The notes: a model not told the origin generated them from the sequence alone. A DNA stretch of 17,266 nucleotides from Bacillota bacterium (GCA_012727835.1 JAAYGE010000169.1:1-17266); one strand, 5' to 3'; numbered from the stretch's first letter, positions 6,292-15,297 are shown. Program-made: numbers and translations.

Positions 6292-7188
6292 ATGGGATCT
6301 GCTTTAGCTGGTAAGCGCATTGCTGTTCTTGGGGGCGATGCTCGTAGCTTTTTTTACATCCCAGCCCTTATAGAAGAGGGTGCTGCCGTTAAAGCTGCCG
6401 GTTTTGATAAGGCGGTAGATTTGGTGCCCTGTGAGTTGGTCGATCTGGCCGAGGTCCTAATGTGGGCCAATGTGGTAATTCTACCTATGTCGGGCGTAGC
6501 AAGCGATGGCAGTATAGTGGCACCTTACAGTGATAATGGATTGGTGCTTACATCTGAAATGTGTGCTTTAACTCCAGCTGGCCTATTGGTCCTTACAGGA
6601 GTAGCTAATGCCCACCTTAAGGAGTTAGCTGCTATTTACGGTTGGCATCTGGTGGAGATAGTTGGCAATAATGAACTGGCCATTCTAAACTCTATTCCCT
6701 CAGCAGAAGGTGCCATTCAAATGGCTATGGAAGCCTCCGATATAACTATTCATGGCAGCACGAGTTTGGTTCTAGGATTTGGACGTTGCGGTACTACAAT
6801 TGCTAAAGATCTCAGTGGACTAGGGGCGACGGTGATAATAGCTGCACGGGCTGCTGAAGATTTGGCACGAGCAAAAGTCTGTGGCTATCAGGCTGTGGAT
6901 TTCTCTACTTTACCGGAGATTATCGGTACCGTCGACTTTATTTTTAATACGGCCCCGGCGCTTGTGTTGCCGCGAGCATTGTTAATACTGACTAAACCGG
7001 AAGTCGTGATAATTGATATTGCATCGGGCCTAGGTGGGGTTGACTATGCGGCGGCCCGTAGGTTAGGTCGCAAAGCTCTTTTGGCTCCCAGCTTACCGGG
7101 AAAAGTGGCACCGCGCACCGCGGGACGAATTCTAGGTGAATTGTTGCCTAGGATTATCCAGCAGCATTCTAAAGGGAGGGATTACTAG
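6292..7188 (+). CDS. dpaA: Dipicolinate synthase subunit A
   Basis: DpaA works with the flavoprotein DpaB to oxidise the dihydrodipicolinate/HTPA intermediate of the lysine pathway to dipicolinic acid in the mother cell. The acid is then stored with calcium in the spore core. The 298 residues begin with GKRIAVLGGDAR (7-18), the hallmark of SpoVFA, followed by a mostly hydrophobic N-terminal domain. NSIPSAEG (133-140) leads into a Rossmann domain with LGFGRCG (161-167), a GxGxxG dinucleotide site. The end has LLAPSLPGKVAPRTAG, also conserved. The ATG at 6292 follows GGAGGG (6281-6286) by 5 nt. dpaB begins 2 nt after the stop. A sigma-K-like promoter lies upstream. Confidence 0.97.
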   Translation: MGSALAGKRIAVLGGDARSFFYIPALIEEGAAVKAAGFDKAVDLVPCELVDLAEVLMWANVVILPMSGVASDGSIVAPYSDNGLVLTSEMCALTPAGLLVLTGVANAHLKELAAIYGWHLVEIVGNNELAILNSIPSAEGAIQMAMEASDITIHGSTSLVLGFGRCGTTIAKDLSGLGATVIIAARAAEDLARAKVCGYQAVDFSTLPEIIGTVDFIFNTAPALVLPRALLILTKPEVVIIDIASGLGGVDYAAARRLGRKALLAPSLPGKVAPRTAGRILGELLPRIIQQHSKGRDY

Positions 7189-7190
7189 GC

Positions 7191-7778
7191 ATGACGTTAG
7201 CAGGCAAACGCATCGGCTTTGCGTTGACCGGCTCCTTTTGTACCTTCGAAGATATAATGGGGCCATTACAAGATCTGGTTGCCATTGGTGCCCAAGTGTA
7301 TCCGATTATGTCAGAGATAGCCTTTCAGTTGGACAGTCGATTTGGTAATGCCGACTGCTGGCGTGAACAAATCCGAGCTATAACTGGTCATGAAATTATC
7401 CATAGCATCGATCAGGCTGAGCCTATCGGACCTAAACGGCTGTTCGATCTATTGATCATCGCCCCGTGTACCGGTAACACCCTAGCCAAGTTAGCCAACG
7501 CCATCACCGATACGGCGGTGACTATGGCCGCTAAAGCCCATTTGCGTAATGAACGACCGATACTACTTTCCATTTCTACCAACGATGGGCTAGGGCTCAA
7601 CGCCAAGAATTTAGGGGTGCTCTTAGCTGCCCGCAATTTCTATTTTGTTCCCTTCGGTCAGGATGATCCCCAGCAGAAGCCAACCTCTATAGTTGCCGAT
7701 CCCACCCGGTTGGTAGCCGCCGCCGAACATGCTTTAGCAGGTAAACAACTGCAACCCTTATTGATCCAGCGCACTTGA
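7191..7778 (+). CDS. dpaB: Dipicolinate synthase subunit B (flavoprotein)
   Basis: This 195-residue protein is the flavin-binding partner of DpaA. It belongs to the flavoprotein (UbiX/PPC decarboxylase-like) fold. The first strand and loop read GKRIGFALTGSFCTF (5-19). LLIIAPCTGNTLAKLANAIT (87-106) is the second flavin-contact segment, and the conserved STNDGLG (129-135) follows. The C-terminal FVPFGQDDP segment (152-160) is typical of SpoVFB. The Shine-Dalgarno AAAGGGAGGG (7171-7180) lies inside the end of dpaA, so the two are tightly coupled. The length is close to the B. subtilis protein (about 200). In B. subtilis asd follows next; here dapG follows directly after a 31-nt gap. Confidence 0.97.
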   Translation: MTLAGKRIGFALTGSFCTFEDIMGPLQDLVAIGAQVYPIMSEIAFQLDSRFGNADCWREQIRAITGHEIIHSIDQAEPIGPKRLFDLLIIAPCTGNTLAKLANAITDTAVTMAAKAHLRNERPILLSISTNDGLGLNAKNLGVLLAARNFYFVPFGQDDPQQKPTSIVADPTRLVAAAEHALAGKQLQPLLIQRT

Positions 7779-7809
7779 ACCTATGGCCAAGGTGGAGGAG
7801 GGAACAGGC

Positions 7810-9015
7810 ATGCCCGTATTGGTGCAGAAATTCGGCGGTTCATCGGTCAGCACTCATGAGAGTCGTCAAATCGCCATTCACCGCGTTTTGGAGGCGCGAG
7901 CACAGGGGTATGACGTGGTCGTTGTCGTTTCCGCGATGGGGCGCCTAGGCGCCCCTTATGCCACTGACACCTTATTGGATTTGATCAGCAGGTCGGGGCA
8001 GTTGGCAAAGCGGGATTTAGATTTAGTGATGTCTTGCGGCGAGATAATTTCAGCAGGCGTGTTTTTAGCAGAATTGCAGCAACATTGTCCGGCGGCCATG
8101 TTAACAGGGCGACAGGCGGGCATTCTTACGGATACGTTTCATGGAGATGCCCGTATAACCCATGTGGATCCCAAGCGGGTCAGAGAGCTATTGGCCAGTG
8201 GACGGGTAGTAATTGTTACCGGCTTTCAGGGAGTGAGTGCCGACGGTGAAATAACAACCCTGGGTCGAGGAGGCAGTGATACTAGCGCAGTTGCACTGGG
8301 TGTGGCCCTGGGGGCAGAAGCGGTGGTGATCTATACCGACGTAGACGGAATTATGACTGCCGACCCCAAATTAGTGCCGGAAGCGAAAGTATTGCCAGCC
8401 GTCGATTATCAAGAGATGTTACAGATGGCCTATGAAGGTGCTAAAGTATTACATTCCCGAGCTGTTGAAATGGCAATGCATAATAACTTGCCGTTGATAG
8501 TTCGCTCCCTAACGGGGGAACACCCAGGAACCTTGATTACTACCGCCACCAGTTATGAAGCCAGGCGTTCCTATCCGGTAGTAGGTGTGGCCCATAAAGT
8601 CGGTTTGGCCCAGGTAAGTCTGCAACCCGATGGCAAGGATCCTCGTTTCGACTGCCGTCTCTTTGTCGGTTTAGCCGAGCAAGGAGTGAGTGTGGATCTA
8701 ATCAATGTTAGTCCCAAGACCAAGATGTTTGTTGTCGATGCGGCTGAAATTGAGCCAGTAGAGAATGTCTTACAACAGAATGCGGCATCCTATGACATTC
8801 GTCCCGGCTGCTGTAAGGTGTCTGTAGTTGGAATAGGTATGAGAGGAATCCCGGGGATAATGGCTACCCTTTGTCGCGCTTTGCGGGAGGCGGATGTGGA
8901 AATCTTACAAACCAGTGACTCCCACATGACGATTTCCTGTCTCATCGACGAACAGCAGTTAGGTGCTGCTGTAAGAAGTTTGCATCATCATTTTCGCTTG
9001 ACTCAATTGGGTTAA
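7810..9015 (+). CDS. dapG: Aspartate kinase (DapG-type, diaminopimelate-sensitive class)
   Basis: The enzyme phosphorylates aspartate, the first step to lysine, diaminopimelate and dipicolinate. KFGGSSV (7-13) is the catalytic N-terminal motif. GRGGSDTSA (152-160) and YTDVDGIMTADPK (175-187) complete the kinase domain. Two ACT domains follow at about 258-330 and 336-401, where end products bind. At 401 residues it is near the size of B. subtilis DapG, which responds to meso-diaminopimelate and lies in the same operon. That feedback specificity is inferred from context. I placed the start at ATG 7810, giving MPVLVQKFGG, because GGAGGAGGG (7794-7802) sits 7 nt upstream. A longer frame from 7783 would include that Shine-Dalgarno. 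Confidence 0.95.
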   Translation: MPVLVQKFGGSSVSTHESRQIAIHRVLEARAQGYDVVVVVSAMGRLGAPYATDTLLDLISRSGQLAKRDLDLVMSCGEIISAGVFLAELQQHCPAAMLTGRQAGILTDTFHGDARITHVDPKRVRELLASGRVVIVTGFQGVSADGEITTLGRGGSDTSAVALGVALGAEAVVIYTDVDGIMTADPKLVPEAKVLPAVDYQEMLQMAYEGAKVLHSRAVEMAMHNNLPLIVRSLTGEHPGTLITTATSYEARRSYPVVGVAHKVGLAQVSLQPDGKDPRFDCRLFVGLAEQGVSVDLINVSPKTKMFVVDAAEIEPVENVLQQNAASYDIRPGCCKVSVVGIGMRGIPGIMATLCRALREADVEILQTSDSHMTISCLIDEQQLGAAVRSLHHHFRLTQLG

Positions 9016-9042
9016 GCAGGCAGAGGGGAGAGGGGATTGGTT

Positions 9043-9936
9043 ATGTATAAAGACTATTTTGGCGAAATTCTAACGGCTATGGTAACGCCGTTTGATGATA
9101 ATGGTCACATTGATTGGGCGGCATTAGATGCTCTGGTGGAACACCTGCTGGCCACTGGCACCGACACCCTGGTAGTAACCGGCTCCACCGGTGAGGCGGC
9201 CACCTTGTCAATGGCAGAGAAGATTCAGATTTACGGCTATGTAGTTAATAAGGTGGGGGATAGGGCGAAGGTAATTGCCGGCACGGGAACTAATGATACT
9301 CAAGAAACCATTGAACTGTCCCAACGGGCTCAGAAGTTAGGAGTCCATGGTCTTATGTTGGTGGTGCCCTATTATAACAAACCTCCACAAGACGCCCTTT
9401 ATGCTCACTTTTCAGCCGTAGCAGCAGCTTGCGATTTGCCTATCTTAGTTTATAACGTGCCAGGGCGAACTGCCTGCAATCTGTTACCGGCCACCGTGCT
9501 TCGCTTGGCCGAAATCGAGAATATCTTTGGAATTAAAGAAGCCAGTGGAAATCTGGATCAGGTAAGTGAGATTGCCGCTGCGGCTCCCGACGATTTCGTC
9601 ATTTACAGTGGGGATGATAGTCTGACCTTACCTATCCTGGCGGTCGGCGGCCATGGGGTAGTAAGTGTGGCTTCCCATGTAATAGGGCGTCAGCTGAAAG
9701 AAATGGTGCAAGCCTATAAACGAGGCTACATAAAGCAAGCTCAACAGATCCATGCGGCAATTTTCCCCGTATGTAAAGCCATGTTTGTGACCACTAATCC
9801 GGTGCCGCTAAAGGCAGCCCTGAACATGATCGGTATCAACGTGGGTAAGCCACGCCTGCCTCTATTACCATGTCCGGAGCAAGAATCATTCTTGATACGT
9901 CAAGCTTTAGTCGACTTTGGGCTCTTATCCGAGTAA
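9043..9936 (+). CDS. dapA: 4-hydroxy-tetrahydrodipicolinate synthase
   Basis: DapA condenses pyruvate with aspartate semialdehyde to 4-hydroxy-tetrahydrodipicolinate, the branch point to lysine and the direct feed for DpaAB. It is a 297-residue TIM barrel. The Schiff-base lysine is K165 in GIKEASGN, Y137 and R142 lie in YNVPGRT, and Y111 is in VVPYYNKPP. The usual GTTGE loop reads GSTGE (47-51), so Ser48 replaces the catalytic-relay threonine. This is conservative. AGAGGGG (9029-9035) supports ATG 9043 with 7-nt spacing. An in-frame TTG at 9037 is also possible. The gene ends the dpaAB-dapG operon before a strong terminator. RNase J, which follows dapA in B. subtilis, is absent here. Confidence 0.96.
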   Translation: MYKDYFGEILTAMVTPFDDNGHIDWAALDALVEHLLATGTDTLVVTGSTGEAATLSMAEKIQIYGYVVNKVGDRAKVIAGTGTNDTQETIELSQRAQKLGVHGLMLVVPYYNKPPQDALYAHFSAVAAACDLPILVYNVPGRTACNLLPATVLRLAEIENIFGIKEASGNLDQVSEIAAAAPDDFVIYSGDDSLTLPILAVGGHGVVSVASHVIGRQLKEMVQAYKRGYIKQAQQIHAAIFPVCKAMFVTTNPVPLKAALNMIGINVGKPRLPLLPCPEQESFLIRQALVDFGLLSE

Positions 9937-9948
9937 GATGGTCTAATC

Positions 9949-9972
9949 GAGGGGCCGTGTCGGCCCCTTTTT
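9949..9972 (+). terminator. Intrinsic terminator after dapA
   Basis: AGGGGCCG (9950-9957) pairs with CGGCCCCT (9961-9968) around a 3-nt loop. Five Ts run from 9968 to 9972. It closes the dpaA-dapA operon. Confidence 0.94.
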
Positions 9973-10071
9973 CAACATTCTAGGGTGGACAAGTCATAGC
10001 CAGTCAGTGAAATGTTAATACTAGACAAGACCAGCATCATTTACGCTGTATTTTGCCGAGGAGAGTGAGCC

Positions 10072-10812
10072 ATGCAACACGAATACCATAATCCGGCGGG
10101 TATCCCCCCGGTTGATCCATTGTTTTCCGTTAACAAACAACAGGAGCAAGAACAGGACACCCCTTTGACCAGCTTGGAAGAAACAGGTCAATTACAAGTA
10201 CCTACCCCACCCGAAAGCGAATTGCATTGCATGACCATCATCGGGCAAATTGAAGGCCATATGGTATTGCCCCCGCAAAATAAAACGACTAAGTACGAAC
10301 ATATTTTGCCCCAATTGGTGGCTCTGGAGCAAAACCCCAAAATCCAGGGACTGCTGCTGATCCTAAATACGGTGGGAGGCGATGTGGAAGCGGGGTTAGC
10401 TATTGCCGAAATGATCGCTAGCATGACTAAACCCACCGTCTCACTGGTGCTGGGTGGCGGTCATTCTATTGGTGGCCCGATAGCAGTAGCTACCGACTAT
10501 AGTTTTATTGCCGAGACTGCCACTATGACTATTCACCCGATCCGACTAACGGGATTGGTAATCGGTGTACCGCAAACCTACGAGTATTTGGATAAAATGC
10601 AGGAACGGGTAGTGCGCTTTGTAGCTAGCCATTCCCAAATTAGTGCGGAGCGCTTTCGTGAACTTATGTTCCGCACCGGCGAGTTGGCGCGGGACATAGG
10701 CACTATTCTCACCGGGCCCGAAGCCGTTAGGGAAGGCTTAATCAATGAGGTAGGTGGGATTGGGCAAGCTCTAGCTAAATTGAGGGAATTAGTGAACCAG
10801 AGGGGGCAGTAG
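10072..10812 (+). CDS. tepA: ClpP-family serine protease, TepA/YmfB type
   Basis: This 246-residue protein has a polar, Gln/Glu/Pro-rich N-terminal extension (about 1-50) and then a ClpP/crotonase fold. The nucleophile is Ser132 in GGGHSIGGP, the histidine is His155 in TMTIHPIR, and Asp208 in ELARDIG is the likely acid. [10 protein letters not shown] (99-108) gives the oxyanion-loop region. These features and the placement before a YlzJ-like gene and spoIIIE match B. subtilis TepA (YmfB), a cytosolic protein reported to help preprotein translocation and signal-peptide turnover. GAGGAGAG (10058-10065) precedes the ATG. The stop is 1 nt from the next start. I saw no convincing promoter in the 99 bases after the dapA terminator. 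Confidence 0.92.
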   Translation: MQHEYHNPAGIPPVDPLFSVNKQQEQEQDTPLTSLEETGQLQVPTPPESELHCMTIIGQIEGHMVLPPQNKTTKYEHILPQLVALEQNPKIQGLLLILNTVGGDVEAGLAIAEMIASMTKPTVSLVLGGGHSIGGPIAVATDYSFIAETATMTIHPIRLTGLVIGVPQTYEYLDKMQERVVRFVASHSQISAERFRELMFRTGELARDIGTILTGPEAVREGLINEVGGIGQALAKLRELVNQRGQ

Positions 10813-10813
10813 G

Positions 10814-11044
10814 ATGCTCTATACCATTGTTCCGCCAGAATTTGTCTGGCAGGATCAGGATAAAATAGCCAAGCCCCAAGAGTTGATTTATCAGGGCCAG
10901 AAGGTTTTGGCCGAACCTCTCTCGCAGCCAGGAGAATTTAAGTTAGTGCGGTTGCTGAGTAGCGATCCGGCCCTATTTCTCGATAGCGCTTTCCAACCGG
11001 GTACGATAATACGTTTTCCGGCTCAAGAAAAGAAAGTTGATTAA
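10814..11044 (+). CDS. ylzJ: YlzJ-like protein
   Basis: This 76-residue protein starts MLYTIVPPEFVW, has ELIYQGQKVLAEP in the middle and then FKLVRLLSSDPALFLDSAFQPG (about 47-68). The YlzJ-like family has the same h-LYThhPxEhVh start and an IVRLLSTdPxxyLdpxfqPG core. The function is unknown. The gene follows tepA with a 1-nt gap and AGGGGG (10801-10806) as ribosome-binding site, so the two are co-translated. ylzJ also follows tepA in B. subtilis. A terminator comes right after. Confidence 0.9.
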   Translation: MLYTIVPPEFVWQDQDKIAKPQELIYQGQKVLAEPLSQPGEFKLVRLLSSDPALFLDSAFQPGTIIRFPAQEKKVD

Positions 11045-11048
11045 GAGA

Positions 11049-11087
11049 TTCGCCCTTGCGCCGTTCCGCAGGGGCGAAGTTTTGTTT
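11049..11087 (+). terminator. Intrinsic terminator after ylzJ
   Basis: TTCGCCC (11049-11055) pairs with GGGCGAA (11072-11078). The stem continues through a G-U pair and TGCG/CGCA for 12 bp with a 6-nt loop. GTTTTGTTT follows. It separates tepA-ylzJ from uppP. Confidence 0.85.
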
Positions 11088-11122
11088 GTCAGCTCTTTCG
11101 ACAGACTCGTCCTTGGGCCTTG

Positions 11123-11131
11123 TGTTATAAT
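11123..11131 (+). promoter_or_regulatory. Extended -10 sigma-A promoter for uppP
   Basis: TG-t-TATAAT (11123-11131) is a perfect extended -10, and the TGTG just upstream completes the TRTGn motif of B. subtilis promoters. No good -35 lies 16-18 nt upstream; TCGACA at 11098-11103 is too far. A transcript would start near 11138, ahead of AAAGGAGGGG (11158-11167). It sits between a terminator and the uppP start, where a promoter is needed. Confidence 0.68.
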
Positions 11132-11173
11132 CGGTTAAGAAGCAAGCGATAGGTGTCAAAGGAGGGGCTAAGG

Positions 11174-11998
11174 TTGCAGTTATGGGAAGTAGTTCTTTTA
11201 GGGATATTACAGGGCTTTACCGAATTCTTGCCTGTATCCAGCTCGGGCCACCTGGTGATTGCTCAGGATCTCCTGGGTGTGGCTACTCCAGGGGTGGTGC
11301 TGGAATTGGTGCTGCATTTGGGTACTCTAGTATCGGTTTTCATTGTATTTTGGTCTGACATTGTTGGTCTGTTGCGTGGTTTCTTTTCCCTTTTGCTTTC
11401 TCCTAGAGGACGACGGCCCATGTCTCCAGAATTGAGCACCTATCGGCGGTTAGTAGGATTATTGCTGGTAGGAGTTATACCTACCGCAATTTTTGGGATT
11501 GTGTTAGAGCCGTTTTTTGAAAGTCTCTTTAATTCGGTAGGAGCCGTGGGAATAGCTTTGCTGTTGACGGGTATCGTTTTGTTTTTCATCTCCCGTTTGC
11601 GGCCGGGACGCCGGGGGTTAGACCGAATGACGTTCTTGGATGCCCTGGTAGTGGGGATAGCCCAAGGATGTGCTATTATGCCCGGATTATCCCGTTCCGG
11701 CATGACTATCAGTTCAGCCCTATCCCGAGGGTTGACTCGGGATGCGGCAACTCGGTTTTCTTTTCTGATTTCTATTCCCACTATAGCCGGGGCTACCTTG
11801 TTAAAAATCAACGACATCTTGAGTTTTAGTGGGGAGCAGGGAGGGCTTTTGCTAGTAGGTTTTATTGTGGCAGCCCTTTCTGGAATCCTAGCTATAAAAG
11901 TGCTAGTAAAGCTGCTGCAGAAAGGTAAACTACAATTGTTCGCCTACTATGTATGGGTATTAGGTTTATTCGTTTTGTGGCGTGTATGGGGTGTGTAG
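11174..11998 (+). CDS. uppP: Undecaprenyl-diphosphatase (UppP/BacA)
   Basis: UppP removes a phosphate from undecaprenyl diphosphate at the membrane, recycling the lipid carrier for peptidoglycan and teichoic acid synthesis. Overproduction gives bacitracin resistance. The 274 residues are almost all membrane segments. [16 protein letters not shown] (12-27) holds the catalytic Glu17 and His26. [20 protein letters not shown] (161-180) holds Arg174 of the second active-site motif. I place the start at TTG 11174, 6 nt after AAAGGAGGGG (11158-11167). The longer frame from GTG 11153 would contain that site. The stop lies 1 nt before the spoIIIE ATG. uppP is not in this position in B. subtilis, so it is an insertion into the conserved order with its own promoter. 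Confidence 0.95.
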   Translation: MQLWEVVLLGILQGFTEFLPVSSSGHLVIAQDLLGVATPGVVLELVLHLGTLVSVFIVFWSDIVGLLRGFFSLLLSPRGRRPMSPELSTYRRLVGLLLVGVIPTAIFGIVLEPFFESLFNSVGAVGIALLLTGIVLFFISRLRPGRRGLDRMTFLDALVVGIAQGCAIMPGLSRSGMTISSALSRGLTRDAATRFSFLISIPTIAGATLLKINDILSFSGEQGGLLLVGFIVAALSGILAIKVLVKLLQKGKLQLFAYYVWVLGLFVLWRVWGV

Positions 11999-11999
11999 C

Positions 12000-14210
12000 A
12001 TGGCTAAAAGACGAAGAAGGAGGCGACGGGACAGTTTTCCCTTGGTGCTTGAGGTGGTGGCTATCGGTCTATTGGCGTTAGCCTGCCTCTTAGCCTTTTC
12101 TCTCTGGCGCGGCCCACAGGGCATGGGGCTTTTCGGGTTAGCCTTACGCAGTCTGTTCCTTGCCGTCCTAGGTACAGGGGGTAGCAGTCTTTTTGTACCC
12201 ATACTGGCTTGGTTAGGGGTGCGCCTACTGTTTAGTGATAAAAAACTAAAACCGAGCTTCACCAAGTGGGAAATACCAAGTAGTTTTTTGCTGTTTTTAA
12301 CCATATTGGCGGGGCTACAATTGCGGGAGGGGCTATTGCCAATACAAGCTTGGGTGAACGGCACCGTCGGTGGTTTTGTTGGCAATGCGCTAGTTTGGAC
12401 CCTAGCGTCGGTCTTTGGAACGGTGGGAGCCTGGATTATATTAGCTTTTTCCCTCATCATCAGTCTAATCGGTATTACTCGCATTTCACTGGCCGGCCTT
12501 TTACAACGGTTCTGGAGTTGGTTGAGTGGTTTAACTAACCGATGGAGTTCGATTAAGGACCACGTTGGGCGGGTAGAAGAAATGGGAGCTGGCGACCAAG
12601 AGTTGACTATTCAAGATTTCCGGGAAGAAATACCGGTGGCAGTGTCATTAGAAGTGAATACTGTCCCCGAACCGCCGCCAGCAGAACCTGCCCCGCCGGT
12701 CGCCGAACTGGAGGAGTGGCAGCCTACTCCGGCGCCGGAGCCCGACTGGAAAGCCACAACGACCGATGATTACGAATTGCCCCCGCTTAGACTATTAAAG
12801 CGGCCCCAGCGTCCTCGTAGCAGTGGGCAGCAAAATCGGGATATCTATGAAAACAGTCAGATTTTAGAAAAGACGCTCGCTAACTTTGGTATAAGAGCCC
12901 GAGTAGTTCATGCAACGAAGGGGCCGGCGGTCACTCGTTATGAAATTCAGCCCGCACCGGGTACGAAAATCAGTAAGGTGACTAGTTTGGCCGATGATAT
13001 AGCCTTGAGCCTGGCCTGCTCGGAGGTGCGAATTGAGGCGCCTATCCCTGGCAAGGCGGCAATTGGTATAGAAGTGCCTAACCAAAACAGAGCAGCGGTA
13101 GGTTTACGAGAAGTCTTAGATACCCCAGAATTTAAACAAGCCGGCTCTGTTTTAACTGTAGCTTTAGGTAAAGATATAACAGGAGAGGCAATTGTAGCCG
13201 ATCTGGCGGAAATGCCCCATTTGCTCATCGCTGGTGCTACTGGCTCCGGTAAGAGTGTTTGCATCAACAGCATGATTGCCAGCATTCTTTTTAAGGCTAA
13301 GCCCCATGAAGTCCGTTTTTTAATGATTGACCCTAAGGTGGTTGAACTGGCTTGCTATAATGGTATTCCGCATCTATTGGCACCGGTAGTAAACCAACCT
13401 AAGAAGGCGGCCGCGGCCCTCAAGTGGGCCACCGGTGAAATGGAAAAACGCTATGGCATTTTTGCCAAGGCGGGCGTGCGCGATATCACCCGTTATAACG
13501 AATGGGCTGCCAGTGCGGGTAAAGATCAGTTGCCTTTTATCGTTATCATCATCGATGAGTTGGCCGACTTAATGATGGTAGCTAGAGCCGACGTGGAAGA
13601 TGCTATTTGTCGCCTAGCCCAGATGGCCCGAGCGGCCGGTATGCATCTAGTGATAGGAACTCAGCGGCCCTCTACGGATGTAATTACTGGTTTAATTAAA
13701 GCCAATATCCCCTCCCGCATTTCCTTTGCCGTATCTTCAGCTGTTGATTCCAGGGTTATTTTAGATATGGGCGGGGCGGAGAAGCTGCTGGGCAAGGGGG
13801 ACATGCTCTTTGCCCCCGTAGGTTTGGGCAAACCGGTACGCATTCAAGGCGCCTTCATCTCCAATCGGGAAATAGAGACTCTAGTGGATTTTGTGGGTAG
13901 CCAAATGGAGACTCAATATGTTGAAAACCTGTGCCGCTTAGAAGATGTGGCCCAGAGCACCACCAGCGAAGAACGGGACGAATTGTTTGATGAAGCCGGT
14001 CGCATAGTTGTTGAAGCCGGACAAGCATCGGTTTCTCTCCTGCAACGCCGTTTGCGGGTGGGTTACACTCGGGCCGCTCGCCTGATCGACCAACTAGAAG
14101 CGGCTGGTGTTGTTGGCCCCTACGAAGGTAGTAAACCGCGGCTTGTATTCAAAAATCATGAACTGGTTAAGGCCCTATTAGATGCAAATAAAGGGTCGCG
14201 ATCTATGTAG
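12000..14210 (+). CDS. spoIIIE: DNA translocase SpoIIIE/FtsK
   Basis: This 736-residue motor sits in the division septum and pumps DNA, moving the chromosome into the forespore during sporulation. After an Arg-rich start ([11 protein letters not shown]) come about four membrane segments between residues 13 and 158. A Pro/Glu-rich linker spans about 215-255. The RecA-like motor has Walker A GATGSGKS (412-419) and Walker [10 protein letters not shown] (516-524), with [10 protein letters not shown] after it. A winged-helix gamma domain closes the protein (about 660-720, [20 protein letters not shown]), which reads the polar guiding sequences. ATG 12000 follows GGGGTG (11988-11993) by 6 nt, which lies inside uppP. 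Whether it acts at every division (FtsK) or only in sporulation cannot be told from sequence; the locus matches B. subtilis spoIIIE. Confidence 0.95.
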   Translation: MAKRRRRRRRDSFPLVLEVVAIGLLALACLLAFSLWRGPQGMGLFGLALRSLFLAVLGTGGSSLFVPILAWLGVRLLFSDKKLKPSFTKWEIPSSFLLFLTILAGLQLREGLLPIQAWVNGTVGGFVGNALVWTLASVFGTVGAWIILAFSLIISLIGITRISLAGLLQRFWSWLSGLTNRWSSIKDHVGRVEEMGAGDQELTIQDFREEIPVAVSLEVNTVPEPPPAEPAPPVAELEEWQPTPAPEPDWKATTTDDYELPPLRLLKRPQRPRSSGQQNRDIYENSQILEKTLANFGIRARVVHATKGPAVTRYEIQPAPGTKISKVTSLADDIALSLACSEVRIEAPIPGKAAIGIEVPNQNRAAVGLREVLDTPEFKQAGSVLTVALGKDITGEAIVADLAEMPHLLIAGATGSGKSVCINSMIASILFKAKPHEVRFLMIDPKVVELACYNGIPHLLAPVVNQPKKAAAALKWATGEMEKRYGIFAKAGVRDITRYNEWAASAGKDQLPFIVIIIDELADLMMVARADVEDAICRLAQMARAAGMHLVIGTQRPSTDVITGLIKANIPSRISFAVSSAVDSRVILDMGGAEKLLGKGDMLFAPVGLGKPVRIQGAFISNREIETLVDFVGSQMETQYVENLCRLEDVAQSTTSEERDELFDEAGRIVVEAGQASVSLLQRRLRVGYTRAARLIDQLEAAGVVGPYEGSKPRLVFKNHELVKALLDANKGSRSM

Positions 14211-14273
14211 GAACAAGAGTACTTCGTGTCGAAGAAGAGTGACTAGCCGATCATTTTGCTAGGAGGTGTCGTG

Positions 14274-15185
14274 GTGAGTCAACTGGGCGAGTTCCTCCGA
14301 CAACAGCGGGAGGCTCGGGGAATATCCCTAGAAGAACTGCATGCTCGAACAAAAATTCGTGTTAAATATCTAAAAGCCATTGAAGCGGGCGACTATGCAG
14401 AGATACCTGGTGAGGTCTATCTCAGGGGCTTTATTCGCAGTATGGCGAAGGAGCTAGGCATTGATCCGCATGAAGCTATGGAATTGTATCATCAGGAAGT
14501 GCAGCCGGCCAGTGAAGCGATAGATGCCCCAGAAACAGAGGCCAAGCCGGTTGCTGAAGCCCCGGAGCAGCCTGCAACGACTACCGTGAAGGAACCGGTA
14601 GCTGCTCCAGAACCTGAAGAGGTGCAGAAGTCCGTCGGCTCAACGCCCCGATCAACTACACCCAGCCGTTCCCATAAGAAGAAAAGGAATAGGGCTACGC
14701 CACGCCTGGTATGGCTACTTTTACTAGCGGCAGTGGTGGTAGGTGGTATTTTCTACTGGGATAGGCTGATGGGGCAGCCTATCGCTGAAGATCCGAATGT
14801 ATTACCACCGGATAATGGTAATAACCAGGAGGAACCGGCCCCAGACCCAGATCCGGAACCGCCATCGGTAAAGGTGGAATTGCAGAATCCGGGAGAGGCC
14901 AATCCGATTTACCATGTCACTCAGGGTCCGCTGGAGGTTTTATTGCAGGCGGAAGGAGGAGCTTGTTGGGTGGGTGCTAGTGCCGATGGTGGCCCCCAAC
15001 AACAGGCCACCCTCAGGCCCGACGGTCAGATTTCTTCCCTCACCGTAGAGGCGGAGAACGATGTTGTGGTTAGGGTGGGAAATCCATCGGCCTTGCGCTT
15101 GGTGATCAACGGCATTGATCAAGGTATCATTGGTGGTGGATCAAGGGCAATCGACCTCAGAGTGAGAGTCAAGCCAAGCCCTTAA
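14274..15185 (+). CDS. RodZ-like helix-turn-helix membrane protein (YmfM type)
   Basis: The 303 residues fit the RodZ/YmfM plan. An N-terminal HTH_25 domain (about 1-75) starts LGEFLRQQREARGISLEEL and contains YLKAIEAGDYAEIPG and the conserved VYLRGFIRSMAKELGID. An acidic Pro/Ala linker (about 76-125) and a basic stretch (KKKRNR, 135-140) precede one membrane segment (about 144-162). Outside lies an Asn/Asp/Pro-rich linker and a DUF4115-like beta domain (about 198-300). RodZ links MreB to the membrane and shapes the rod cell. The GTG at 14274 follows AGGAGGTG (14261-14268) by 5 nt. The GTG at 14271 would leave only 2 nt. The position between spoIIIE and pgsA matches ymfM. Confidence 0.9.
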   Translation: MSQLGEFLRQQREARGISLEELHARTKIRVKYLKAIEAGDYAEIPGEVYLRGFIRSMAKELGIDPHEAMELYHQEVQPASEAIDAPETEAKPVAEAPEQPATTTVKEPVAAPEPEEVQKSVGSTPRSTTPSRSHKKKRNRATPRLVWLLLLAAVVVGGIFYWDRLMGQPIAEDPNVLPPDNGNNQEEPAPDPDPEPPSVKVELQNPGEANPIYHVTQGPLEVLLQAEGGACWVGASADGGPQQQATLRPDGQISSLTVEAENDVVVRVGNPSALRLVINGIDQGIIGGGSRAIDLRVRVKPSP

Positions 15186-15202
15186 TGTAGGATAGCGAAT
15201 AG

Positions 15203-15242
15203 AGGTGGCTCTGGTTGCCGCTGGGCATGCTAGAGCCACTTT
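15203..15242 (+). terminator. Hairpin between the rodZ-like gene and rimO, probable terminator
   Basis: GTGGCTCT (15205-15212) pairs exactly with AGAGCCAC (15232-15239). The stem extends outward by two pairs and inward to a GCC/GGC tip. A pyrimidine-rich stretch, TTTCTACTTGTCTTTTC, follows instead of a clean T-run. It may end or attenuate the uppP-spoIIIE-rodZ transcript. Confidence 0.6.
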
Positions 15243-15288
15243 CTACTTGTCTTTTCGGCAGGCGGGGCTATATGTAAACCGCAAAATG

Positions 15289-15297
15289 TGTTATTCT
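15289..15297 (+). promoter_or_regulatory. Weak candidate extended -10 promoter for rimO
   Basis: TG-t-TATTCT (15289-15297) is preceded by TG, giving TGTGnTATTCT. The -10 matches 4 of 6 bases of TATAAT, and no -35 is seen at normal spacing. It lies after the hairpin and 30 nt ahead of the rimO start. The same TGTGn pattern appears before pnp and uppP. Confidence 0.35.

Noticed and set aside
9973..10057. Promoter for tepA (TGGACA at 9986, TAGACA at 10022)
   Set aside because: Both -35-like hexamers lack a -10 at 16-18 nt. The best AT-rich hexamers fall at 21-23 nt, so I do not call a site.
11440..12484. Long antisense open frames across uppP and the start of spoIIIE
   Set aside because: They lie opposite well-identified genes, lack ribosome-binding sites and family motifs, and their composition follows from the sense codons.
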